Assembly: GCA_964559835.1 (NCBI GenBank)
Contig: CAZLJE010000005.1
Location: 141,733-205,732, forward strand
Source: DAISJI01 sp964559835
Lineage (GTDB): Bacteria; Acidobacteriota; Terriglobia; Terriglobales; Acidobacteriaceae
Direction: 5' to 3'
DNA: 64,000 bases
Below the pieces are notes generated by a model. That model was not told the DNA's origin. It ran no database searches and saw only the letters and a program-made list of their open reading frames with translations. Numbering within the stretch: position 1 is the stretch's first letter; the number at the start of each line of letters is the position of its first letter. A program made the translations under genes and the position numbers. Of the stretch, positions 16,506 to 24,309 are shown piece by piece.

Positions 16506-18425
16506 TTATGCCATCTTCAGGTCCTGCGTAGGCCGAGGTGTCGGTGTCGCGGAGCCGATGACTGTCAGTTTCGGGGTTTCCTGCAACGCAGTGAGCAGTT
16601 CCCGTGCGATGCGGTCATCGATTGCCGCCGCGTTGTTCACTTCCGCCGGGTAGCGGACCACGATCTCGATTCCCCCCTGCGTCAGCCGCACATGACTGCG
16701 TGGTTCCGGCGGCGAGACCGGCATGTTCAAAGTTTCCTCCATCTGCCGGTGCTGCTCGTCAATGCTTTGCTTGTAATCGGCGTACACGCGCTCAACAGCG
16801 GCCCGGATCCTCTGCTCAGCCATCTGGTAATCGGTGTCTGGAGCGAAGGTCAACGCAATCTCGTGCCACACGAAATTGGTCCCCGGGATCTGCCGGAAGA
16901 AACTGGCGGTGGGCTGAAACACGACCGAGTTTGAGAACACGACGATACGCCCGGTGGCGAGTCCCGTGCTCGCGTCGCCGACCTCCATCAGGTGCAGGCG
17001 GATCAGCCCAATGTCGACCACGTCTCCCGTGATCCCCGAGATCTGCACGCGGTCGCCCACGCGCACCCCGAACTTGCCGATCAGGAAGAAATATCCGGCG
17101 ATGGCGAGGATCACGTTTTGCAGCGCGACGGCAATACCCGCCGTGATGAGCCCGGCGAACGTCGCCAGGGACCCGATCTCCGTCGCTAGCGCGAACGCCA
17201 CCGTGATCGCTATGACAAACCATAGGACGATCCGGCGCAGCAGGAGGAACTGGTAACGCCGTCGCACGTCGTGGATGTAGCGGAAGATCGCACGCCGCCA
17301 GATCTCCGCCAGCACGATGGCGATGACGACCAGCGTCCCAAACAGAACGGCGCGCAACAGCAGTTGCTTCAACGCCGTTGCTTCCTCGCCACGCACCAGC
17401 TCGCGCCAGCGTGTCAGGTTGGCTCCATAGACGTCGAGCAGGACCGATTGCTTCGCCAACGGTAGCGCGAGTGCGGACAGGCGTTTGAACTGGGCGGCCA
17501 GCGACTCCAACTGTTGTTTCTCCTGCTCCAGTTGCGCCGGATCGCTGACATCGGCCTGCTTCGCGAGCTGCTCCCCTCGATTTGCCGCCTCCGTGAGCTG
17601 GGCGACGAATGGCGCGCGGAGGTCTTTCACCGTTGCAGCCATGCTATTGGTCGAGGCAAGGAGTTGGTCTAGGTTGCGCACCTTCCGGTGCTGCGCGATC
17701 AGTTCGGTCAGCAGCGCCAGCGCGCCTCGTACTTCACTCGCCTTTTGTGTTTGGCTGGACGGCGTTACCACCGTGTTCGACGCCGCCGTCGCATTATTGG
17801 AAGTGGCGGCTTGGAGCTCTGGAACAGCGCGCTCGAGTTGGTCGATCTGTGCTACCAGTCCGCCGCCGGTGTTGCCGCCTGTGCTCACGAACTGTGCAAT
17901 GTCGTGCAACGTCCGGCTACGGGCGTTCGCCAGGTCAAGTTCGGCCTGGAGTTCGTCGATCGTCGCCTGCAACTCCCGGCGCGTAGCTCCGCGCGCGGTC
18001 TGCAGCTTCTTCCGGTCTGCTTCCAGTTCCGCTGCCGTCGCGCGCGCCTCGTTCTCGGCATCGTTCGCCGCCCGCAGCAGGGATTGGTTCGCCGGCGCTG
18101 CCGGCGCGGTCGAAGTGGGCGCGGCATTCCCTGCCAGCGTCTGTGCCGCCGCGCGCGCAAAGTCGAACGACAGCCGCAGCGCTTGCAGCGAGATCTGTCT
18201 GTTGTCGGCCAGGAATAACGCTTCCGCCGGTTCGCTCGCCATCTGCTCCTGGACGGTGATCTGCCGATGCCAGTCGATCGACTGCTTCAAGTAACCAATG
18301 ATCCGCGCAGGATCAAGCGCGGTCGTACCCGCCGGTTGTTGTGCCGCTGCCGCTGACCACATCAGCCCCACGAGAGCAACGCTCCCGATAAGCGTCCACC
18401 CTCGCGCACGCCGTCCTAAATTCAT
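16506..18425 (-). CDS. MscS-family mechanosensitive channel with long periplasmic coiled-coil domain
   Basis: A 639-residue membrane protein. Signal peptide about 1-28; periplasmic helical/coiled-coil region about 35-350 (many Ala/Glu/Gln/Arg heptads such as AENEARATAAELEADRKKLQTARG); three or four membrane spans (about 352-450); pore helix and MscS beta domain (GLITAGIAVALQNVILAIAGYFFLIGKFGVRVGDRVQISGITGDVVDIGLIRLHLMEV), then the cytoplasmic alpha/beta vestibule. It releases osmolytes on hypo-osmotic shock. The architecture resembles large MscK/YnaI-like members. The stop lies 6 bp from the convergent pyrF stop. Confidence 0.9.
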   Translation of the reverse strand: MNLGRRARGWTLIGSVALVGLMWSAAAAQQPAGTTALDPARIIGYLKQSIDWHRQITVQEQMASEPAEALFLADNRQISLQALRLSFDFARAAAQTLAGNAAPTSTAPAAPANQSLLRAANDAENEARATAAELEADRKKLQTARGATRRELQATIDELQAELDLANARSRTLHDIAQFVSTGGNTGGGLVAQIDQLERAVPELQAATSNNATAASNTVVTPSSQTQKASEVRGALALLTELIAQHRKVRNLDQLLASTNSMAATVKDLRAPFVAQLTEAANRGEQLAKQADVSDPAQLEQEKQQLESLAAQFKRLSALALPLAKQSVLLDVYGANLTRWRELVRGEEATALKQLLLRAVLFGTLVVIAIVLAEIWRRAIFRYIHDVRRRYQFLLLRRIVLWFVIAITVAFALATEIGSLATFAGLITAGIAVALQNVILAIAGYFFLIGKFGVRVGDRVQISGITGDVVDIGLIRLHLMEVGDASTGLATGRIVVFSNSVVFQPTASFFRQIPGTNFVWHEIALTFAPDTDYQMAEQRIRAAVERVYADYKQSIDEQHRQMEETLNMPVSPPEPRSHVRLTQGGIEIVVRYPAEVNNAAAIDDRIARELLTALQETPKLTVIGSATPTPRPTQDLKMA

Positions 18426-18546
18426 GAAAAGCTTGGATGCTACCGGATCGTCTTGTGCAGTCGACGCGCGTGCGATCGGCCGAATTGCAGTTATCCACTC
18501 ACCAAATCCTTTTTACTCCGTCTAACCGCGCCAGAAGGAGCTCGAC

Positions 18547-19335
18547 ATGAAGAGGCAAGCATCGGTCCTGATCGGCATCGTTCTTGGCACGGTCGCCGCG
18601 GTGGCGTTGACCGCGAGCGCATCGGCGCAGGAGCTGCGCGAGGAGTTCCACCAGACGTACCCCATCGCCACGAACGGCTCGATCGCGCTGCATAACCTGA
18701 GCGGCGCCGTCCACGTCACCACCTGGAACCAGAACGCGGTCAAGGTCGACGCCATCAAGACCGCCCGCACGCAGGAGCGCCTCCAGGAAGCGCGCATCGT
18801 GGTCGAGAACACGCCCGACCGCGTCGTCATCCGCACCCGGTATCCGAACCGCGACTGGGACGATGGGGATGACCGCGACGGACGCTCGCTCGCATCGGTC
18901 GAGTATTCGCTCACCATTCCGGCGGGCGCCTCGCTTGACGAGGTGAAACTGGTCAGCGGCGATGTCGAGGTCAAAGACGTCGGCGGCGAGGTCCGCGTCT
19001 CCACCGTCAGCGGCGACGTCAGCGCCCAGGGCCTGAAGGGGCGCGCCGACATCTCCAGCGTCTCCGGCAACGTGAAGGTCACGTTTAACCGCGCCTCGTC
19101 GCGCATGAACCTGCACTCGGTCAGCGGCGACGTCATCGCCACCCTTCCCTCTGACGCCAGCGTCGAAGTCAGCGCCAACACTGTGAGCGGCGATATCAGC
19201 AACGAGTTCGGCCTTGAAGTCGAGCACGGCAAGTACGTCGGCCACCACCTCACCGGCCAGATCGGCAACGGCGACGGGAAGCTCGAACTGCATAGCGTCA
19301 GCGGTGAAATCCGCGTCCGCCGCGCCTCTCTCTAA
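18547..19335 (+). CDS. Secreted DUF4097-type beta-helix/adhesin-like protein
   Basis: A 262-residue exported protein. Signal peptide about 1-27 (ALTASASAQE). The body is a right-handed beta arrangement built on repeats of 'SGDV/I' (VSGDVEVKDVGG, VSGDVSAQGLKG, VSGNVKVTF, VSGDVIATLPS, VSGDISNEF, VSGEIRVRRA) about 140-262, typical of DUF4097. A strong Shine-Dalgarno AAGGAG precedes the ATG by 8 nt. A good terminator follows. Function unknown; these proteins are often found beside membrane or stress-sensing operons. Confidence 0.8.
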   Translation: MKRQASVLIGIVLGTVAAVALTASASAQELREEFHQTYPIATNGSIALHNLSGAVHVTTWNQNAVKVDAIKTARTQERLQEARIVVENTPDRVVIRTRYPNRDWDDGDDRDGRSLASVEYSLTIPAGASLDEVKLVSGDVEVKDVGGEVRVSTVSGDVSAQGLKGRADISSVSGNVKVTFNRASSRMNLHSVSGDVIATLPSDASVEVSANTVSGDISNEFGLEVEHGKYVGHHLTGQIGNGDGKLELHSVSGEIRVRRASL

Positions 19336-19360
19336 AAATCTCTTCTCCTATAGTGACTCG

Positions 19361-19390
19361 GGGACAGCGCACGCTGTCCCTTTTTTTGTT
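19361..19390 (+). terminator. Rho-independent terminator
   Basis: GGGACAGCG-CA-CGCTGTCCC (9-bp perfect stem) followed by TTTTTTT, 25 bp after the DUF4097 stop. Confidence 0.9.
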
Positions 19391-19420
19391 TTCCAGGAAC
19401 CACTGAATTAATCTGAGCAA

Positions 19421-19445
19421 TGAAAAAGCCGCTCCGAGGAGCGGC
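19421..19445 (-). terminator. Rho-independent terminator of the PEP-CTERM gene
   Basis: On minus, GCCGCTCC-TC-GGAGCGGC followed by TTTTTCA, 23 bp after the stop at 19469. Confidence 0.9.
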
Positions 19446-19468
19446 GGCACGGATCGGAATGATCTTTC

Positions 19469-20173
19469 CTACATTCTTGCTTTACGCCGGGTGAGCCCAA
19501 CCAAGGCCGCAATACCCGCACCAAGCAGCACCAGGCCAGCCGGTTCGGGCGTCGTGGCGTACGCAGCGTTGTTCCAGGAAGAGAAGCCGATGTCAAAGTA
19601 AGTGTGGTTCCCGATGTTCAGGCCACTCCACGTGAATATCACAGTTCCTGGAGAGAAGTTCCCTGCAGCCTGACCGGCAGTGCTGTAGCAGAGAAAGCCG
19701 CCCCCGGCGCTGCCGTTGGTGCAGTTCATGAAAGAGCTGCCGCTCAGGGCTTCGCTGGCTCCGCTTGGCGCACCAGCTCCCTTATTGGCCTGGAAGTTAT
19801 CGCAAACCTTGGTATGGTCCGTTGGGCAGGGACCCGCCGAAGCCGTCGAGGAAGTAAATGTGTCGGTGAGAGTCAGAGAAAAAGTGCTGACCGTACCGCC
19901 CGTATCGTTAAAGACGCGAAACTGACCCGCGTTCATCGTTTGGATAGAGGTCTGTCCGGCCAACAGCGACGTGCCGGCAACCTGGAACCACTGATTGATG
20001 GTACTCAGATTGAAGGCTACCGTTCCGTTGTAGCCCAATGTGCCGTTCGTGCTGCACAGTACGCTTCCGCCGCACGCGGTTGCATTGTCGCCGAACGTTA
20101 TGATGTTCGACGCTAGGAGTTGGGGCGTGATTGTCAGTGCTGCAACCAGGATTACGAGCGCAATCTTTCTCAT
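19469..20173 (-). CDS. PEP-CTERM sorting-signal exported protein
   Basis: A 234-residue exported protein with an N-terminal signal peptide (MRKIALVILVAALTITPQLLAS) and a C-terminal PEP-CTERM signal: TPEP, a hydrophobic span (AGLVLLGAGIAALVGL), then TRRKARM. Such proteins are processed by exosortase and are often linked to extracellular polysaccharide. The middle is rich in Thr/Ser/Gly/Asn with four or more cysteines (TACGGSVLCS, GPCPTDHTKVCD, NCTNGSAGGGFLCY), suggesting disulfides. No exosortase gene is in view. Confidence 0.85.
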   Translation of the reverse strand: MRKIALVILVAALTITPQLLASNIITFGDNATACGGSVLCSTNGTLGYNGTVAFNLSTINQWFQVAGTSLLAGQTSIQTMNAGQFRVFNDTGGTVSTFSLTLTDTFTSSTASAGPCPTDHTKVCDNFQANKGAGAPSGASEALSGSSFMNCTNGSAGGGFLCYSTAGQAAGNFSPGTVIFTWSGLNIGNHTYFDIGFSSWNNAAYATTPEPAGLVLLGAGIAALVGLTRRKARM

Positions 20174-20453
20174 GGTGACCTCGATGATGGCCAGCGAAGA
20201 GTCTCCGCAACATCATCGGGTCCTCTGGTTTGCGCTGGTTGACGACAGGCGGGCGAATCACCCCGTCTCATCGCCAGCAATTTCTTGTCCGTTCTAAGAT
20301 TTTCCAAAAGTAAGAATTTCAGTGACTTTGGTCGGCTGTGCTCGGCTCCAGCGAAGCGGAAGCGCAGAATATTTCAGTTTCGCGGAAGCTCATTCGCTCC
20401 TTGTCTGCTATCAACACTTCGCGTTGTGGTTGTCGAGGCAGAGGACGGGCGGG

Positions 20454-20459
20454 TACAGT
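20454..20459 (+). promoter_or_regulatory. Promoter before mutL (-10 TACAGT)
   Basis: -35 TTGTCG (20430-20435), 18-bp spacer, -10 TACAGT (20454-20459). The mutL ATG is only 11 nt after the -10 with no Shine-Dalgarno. Confidence 0.4.
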
Positions 20460-20470
20460 GGCTACATCCC

Positions 20471-22432
20471 ATGGGCCGCATTCACGTTTTGTCCGACCAG
20501 GTAGCCAACAAGATCGCCGCCGGCGAGGTGGTGGAGCGGCCGGCGTCCGTGTTGAAGGAGCTGCTGGAGAATTCGATCGACGCGGGCGCCCGACGCATTC
20601 GCGTCCAGGTGGAAGGCGGCGGCAAGAAACTCATCCAGATCACCGACGATGGCTGCGGCATGGTGCGCGACGACGCGCTGCTCGCCTTCGAGCGCCATGC
20701 GACCTCGAAGATCCGCAATGCCGACGACCTGCTCTCGATAGCGACCCTTGGGTTTCGCGGGGAGGCGCTGCCCTCGATCGCATCCGTGTCGCGCCTGCGG
20801 CTGGAGACACGCGCGCCGGAAGAGTTTTCCGGGACCGTGGTCGAAGTCGCCGGCGGAAAGATGATGAAGGTCGAAGAGGCGGGGCTGCCGGCGGGGACGT
20901 CGATCACAGTCCGCGACCTCTTTTATTGTGTGCCCGCGCGGCGCAAGTTTTTGCGCAGCGAGAGCACTGAGCTGTCGCAGATCGCGTCGCTGGTCACCCA
21001 CTACGCTCTCGCGCATCCGGACAAGCACTTCGAGTTGCATTCGGCGACCAACGCCATGCTGGTTGCCGCGCCCGTCGAGGGCCACCGCGAACGCGTCTAC
21101 CAGATCTTCGGACGCGAGACGCTCGACCAGTTGATCCCGCTCGCGGCCATGCTTCCCCTGGCGCGTGTCGGCCTGCCGCAGCCGCCGCCGTGGAAGAGGC
21201 GTGACGAGGACGATTCCGACGAAACCGCTACGCCCGGCGAGTTGCGCGTCCACGGCTTCGTCAGCAAGCCCGAGATCCAGAAGCTCAACCGCAATTCCAT
21301 TTTCGTCTTCGTCAACGGACGCCTCATTCGGGACAAGCTCATCCAGCACGCGCTCATGGAGTCGTACCGTAATATCCTGCCGCCGACAGTTTTTCCGGTC
21401 GTGCTGCTCTTCCTCGAGATGCCGCTCGCCGAAGTCGATGTCAATGTCCACCCCTCGAAGGTCGAGGTGCGGTTCCGGCAGGCTTCGTTCATCCACGATT
21501 TCGTGCGTGACTCGGTCCGCGCGGCGCTGATGAAGGCACGCCCCGTGCCGCAGTTCACCCGCGAGATCTCCGCCCAGCCGACGGCAAGCCCGCACCTCTC
21601 GCCGAACCTTTCGCAGGCCGACAACATGTCGGGGGAACTGCCGGCTGGAAGCCAGCGCTATGGCGAACTCTTGACGCTGGCACCTCCCGAATTCACGCCG
21701 CTGCCCGGCAGTCTGAACTTTCAAGGCGACCCTCTCCAGATCGACGCCAACGCCGCGATCCCTGTCGCGCGCTTCCCGCGCCAGACCTTCTTCGTTCCCG
21801 ACGACAACTGCTCGCCCGTGTTGGCCGAAGAGCCTGCGGACGACGTCGCGCCCCTGGCTTCTCTCAAGCCACTCGGTCAGATTCGGGACAGCTTCATTCT
21901 CGCCACCAGCGCCGAAGGGCTCTGGATCATCGACCAGCACGTCGCGCACGAGCGCGTGCTTTTCGAAAAAGTGTTGAAGCAGCGCGCCACGGCGCAAGTC
22001 GAGACGCAACGCCTGCTGATGCCGATCATCATCGAGCTCACGCCGGCGCAGCAGGCCATCTTCGCCGAGATCTGCGACGAACTGCGCACCAACGGCTTCG
22101 ACGCCGAGCCTTTCGGGTCGCGCACCATCGCCGTCAAGACCGCGCCAGGCGGCGTGCAGACCGCCGACGTCGAGCGCATGCTGCATGAACTGCTCGACCT
22201 GCTCCAGCGGGAGGAGCAGCAGATCAACCTGGAGAAGGTCCGGGCACGCATTGCCGCCAGCATTGCCTGCCACGCCGCCATTAAGATCAACACTCCGCTC
22301 ACGCAGGACAAAATGGAGTGGCTGCTCCGCGAACTGGCGAAAACCGAGTGTCCGATGTCCTGCCCGCATGGTCGTCCGGTGGTGCTGCGGTATTCTGTTA
22401 TCGACATACAGAAGGCTTTTAAGCGCATCTGA
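20471..22432 (+). CDS. mutL: DNA mismatch repair protein MutL (endonuclease type)
   Basis: Mismatch-repair ATPase and nicking endonuclease, 653 residues. GHKL ATPase motifs: ELLENSIDAGA, TDDGCGM, GFRGEALPSIA. Transducer domain with NVHPSKVEVRF (about 325). The C-terminal domain carries the metal-binding endonuclease motif DQHVAHERVLFE, plus ACHAAIK and CPHGRP, so it is the nicking type found in species without MutH. The ATG at 20471 (MGRIHVLSDQVANKIAAGEVVERPAS) is the family start; upstream codons in frame are non-conserved. mutS is not in the window. Confidence 0.96.
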   Translation: MGRIHVLSDQVANKIAAGEVVERPASVLKELLENSIDAGARRIRVQVEGGGKKLIQITDDGCGMVRDDALLAFERHATSKIRNADDLLSIATLGFRGEALPSIASVSRLRLETRAPEEFSGTVVEVAGGKMMKVEEAGLPAGTSITVRDLFYCVPARRKFLRSESTELSQIASLVTHYALAHPDKHFELHSATNAMLVAAPVEGHRERVYQIFGRETLDQLIPLAAMLPLARVGLPQPPPWKRRDEDDSDETATPGELRVHGFVSKPEIQKLNRNSIFVFVNGRLIRDKLIQHALMESYRNILPPTVFPVVLLFLEMPLAEVDVNVHPSKVEVRFRQASFIHDFVRDSVRAALMKARPVPQFTREISAQPTASPHLSPNLSQADNMSGELPAGSQRYGELLTLAPPEFTPLPGSLNFQGDPLQIDANAAIPVARFPRQTFFVPDDNCSPVLAEEPADDVAPLASLKPLGQIRDSFILATSAEGLWIIDQHVAHERVLFEKVLKQRATAQVETQRLLMPIIIELTPAQQAIFAEICDELRTNGFDAEPFGSRTIAVKTAPGGVQTADVERMLHELLDLLQREEQQINLEKVRARIAASIACHAAIKINTPLTQDKMEWLLRELAKTECPMSCPHGRPVVLRYSVIDIQKAFKRI

Positions 22433-22439
22433 GAATCAT

Positions 22440-22536
22440 CTGGTGATCGGTTGGTCTGGTGATCTGATGGTCGGCTTTGGATTTGGAGCCGGTTTTCAAA
22501 TCACCAAATCACCAAATCACCAGATCACCAGATCAC
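22440..22536. repeat. Inverted stutter repeat (TGGTGATC / ATCACCA words)
   Basis: Left arm 22440-22471 (ctggtgatc, ggtctggtgatctgatgg) and right arm 22497-22536 (five aaatcacc/agatcacc words) are complementary over roughly 30 bp. The right arm ends directly at the ATG of the next gene, where a ribosome-binding site would normally lie. Confidence 0.75.
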
Positions 22537-23478
22537 ATGACAGAACTTGAACTCTTACAGCTTCGGCGCGAAAAGTGGCGGCTGGCCGGCAATCCGGTGC
22601 GCACGATCGAGGACGCGCGCGACTTCATCGCCTCGGTCGGCTTCTGCCTGATGTATCCGCTGCCCCGGAAGGAGCAGCGCGTTCCGGTGCTTGCGCCCAC
22701 CTTCATCGGCGCGTACGCGGGCGACGATTCCAATCTCCCGACATGGCTGCAGGCTTTTGCCGACCCCCGCGCGCAGGAAGCGACCGAGCTGATGGTCCGC
22801 CTGCTACGTGAAAAGTCGGCGTACGAAATGAAGTTCGGCGAGACCAGCTTTCTGGTTTCGGCGCAGATGTTCCCTTACTTCTACGGCCTCATCGGCGACC
22901 GCAATCCGCGCCAGCAGGCTGCGCCGGGCAAGCGGTCGGAATATTCGCCGCTCGCGCGCGACGCGTTCGAAGCCATCCGCGAGCGCGGCAAGCTCACGAA
23001 GAAGCAGCTCACCGACATCCTCGGCGGCGCGCCCTCCCCGGCAGCGCTGGACCGTGCCCTCGGCGAGATGTGGGCGCGCCTGCGCATTACCCGCGTGGAC
23101 TACACGCCCGACGGCGGCGCTGCCTGGGACGCTCTCTACCGCTGGTCGCCCGAACCGGTGCGCGAAGGCGTGAACCTGTCGCTGCCGGAATCGCTTTCGG
23201 TGCTCATCGCCAAGTTCCTCGAAATGGCAATCGCCGCCGAGCAGACCGAAGTCGAAGATTTCTTCTCCCATTTCGTGCCCAAGACGCGCGTGCGTGACGC
23301 GTCGAACGCGATGCTCGCCGCGCGCGAATTCACGTTCACCCCGGTCGGAAAGAAAACGATGTTACAGGTGGCGCATCGGAGGGAAGCGCCATTACCGCGC
23401 CGCAACGCTCCCCTCGCCAATCGCCCGATATCGCGGCGTACGCCTTTCAAGACCGGAGGCGGGGCACCCAAGAAATGA
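22537..23478 (+). CDS. AlkZ-like winged-helix protein
   Basis: A 313-residue protein with no signal peptide. The pattern RTIEDARDFIASVGFCLMYPLPRKE...PTFIGAYAG, the helix-rich middle and the winged-helix-like segment (RGKLTKKQLTDILGGAPSPAALDRALGEMWARLRITRVDY, about 155-195) resemble AlkZ-related winged-helix proteins linked to DNA-lesion processing. The catalytic QxQ/QxD of true AlkZ glycosylases was not found, so enzymatic function is open. The ATG overlaps a repeat and has no clear Shine-Dalgarno. The stop overlaps the cmk ATG (ATGA), so it shares a transcript with cmk, and it lies behind mutL. Confidence 0.5.
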   Translation: MTELELLQLRREKWRLAGNPVRTIEDARDFIASVGFCLMYPLPRKEQRVPVLAPTFIGAYAGDDSNLPTWLQAFADPRAQEATELMVRLLREKSAYEMKFGETSFLVSAQMFPYFYGLIGDRNPRQQAAPGKRSEYSPLARDAFEAIRERGKLTKKQLTDILGGAPSPAALDRALGEMWARLRITRVDYTPDGGAAWDALYRWSPEPVREGVNLSLPESLSVLIAKFLEMAIAAEQTEVEDFFSHFVPKTRVRDASNAMLAAREFTFTPVGKKTMLQVAHRREAPLPRRNAPLANRPISRRTPFKTGGGAPKK

Positions 23479-24164
23479 CCGACACTCCACGCAAACTCGT
23501 CATTGCGATCGACGGTCCCGCCGGCGCCGGCAAGAGCACCATCGCTTCCCGCCTGGCGCGCAAGTTCGGCTACGTCAATCTTGAGACTGGGGCGATGTAC
23601 CGCGCCCTGGCGCTAAAGGCCATCGAGCGCGATATCGGCTTCGACGACGAAGCGGGCCTTCTCGACTTGGCCACGCGCTCGAAGATCGAACTCCAGCCGC
23701 GCCTCGACGGCAACCGCGTCCTGCTCGACGGCCGCGATGTCAGCAACCGCATCCGCGAACGCGATGTCACCGAAGGTGCGTCGAAGGTTTCCGTCCATCC
23801 CCTCGTGCGCGAGTGGATGGTCGACCGCCAGCGCGAGATGGGTGAGCAGGGCGGCGTCGTCATGGAAGGTCGCGACATCGGCACGAAAGTCTTCCCCAAT
23901 GCAGAGGTCAAGATCTTCCTCGAAGCCGATCCCGCCGTCCGCGTCGAGCGTCGCATGAAGCAACGCCAGGCTCCTCCTGAGAACGCCCCGAATATCGCCG
24001 CCGAATTGCGCGACCGCGACCACCGCGACAGCAACCGCGCCGCCTCACCGCTCGTCGCCGCGGTAGACGCGGTCGTCCTCGACTCCACGCACCTCAGCAT
24101 CGACGACGTCGTCGCCCGCGCCGAAGAACTGGTCAATCACGCCCTCCGCGGGAATCACTCCTAG
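23475..24164 (+). CDS. cmk: Cytidylate kinase
   Basis: CMP/dCMP kinase of pyrimidine nucleotide synthesis, 229 residues. P-loop IDGPAGAGKSTIASRLA (about 12-28), CMP-binding LETGAMYRALALKA, VVMEGRDIGTKVFPNAEVKIFLEADPAVRVERR, and the LID arginines in RDRDHRDSNRAASPL. The first codon overlaps the preceding stop (ATGA), showing translational coupling. Confidence 0.96.
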   Translation: MTDTPRKLVIAIDGPAGAGKSTIASRLARKFGYVNLETGAMYRALALKAIERDIGFDDEAGLLDLATRSKIELQPRLDGNRVLLDGRDVSNRIRERDVTEGASKVSVHPLVREWMVDRQREMGEQGGVVMEGRDIGTKVFPNAEVKIFLEADPAVRVERRMKQRQAPPENAPNIAAELRDRDHRDSNRAASPLVAAVDAVVLDSTHLSIDDVVARAEELVNHALRGNHS

Positions 24165-24208
24165 CACCCGCTGTTCGCTTCTGAACGCACTTATCCCATT
24201 CTTGGACG

Positions 24209-24232
24209 TGTACTAGCCAGGCTTGCCTGGCG
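24209..24232. repeat. 24-bp palindromic dispersed repeat, copy 1
   Basis: Contains the hairpin GCCAGGC-TT-GCCTGGC preceded by TGTACTA. An identical 24-bp copy in reverse orientation lies at 47668-47691. Here it follows cmk by 44 bp and precedes the ADOP permease, so it may also stop transcription. Confidence 0.8.
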
Positions 24233-24309
24233 ACACGCGCGTTTCCATCATAAGAATCAACTTATTCCGACGCTGCGCGTTGGCACTCCACGTGCGTCGG
24301 TACACCGAT

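Noticed and set aside
20462..22369. A 635-codon open frame on the minus strand opposite mutL
   Set aside because: It is a shadow of the GC-rich mutL frame: Arg/Leu/Val-rich, no domain, no ribosome-binding site. The plus strand carries every MutL motif.
24270..24290. Second sigma-54-like promoter (TGGCAC-N5-GTGCG) before the ADOP permease
   Set aside because: The -12 element lacks TTGC and lies within 30 bp of the start; judged a chance match.
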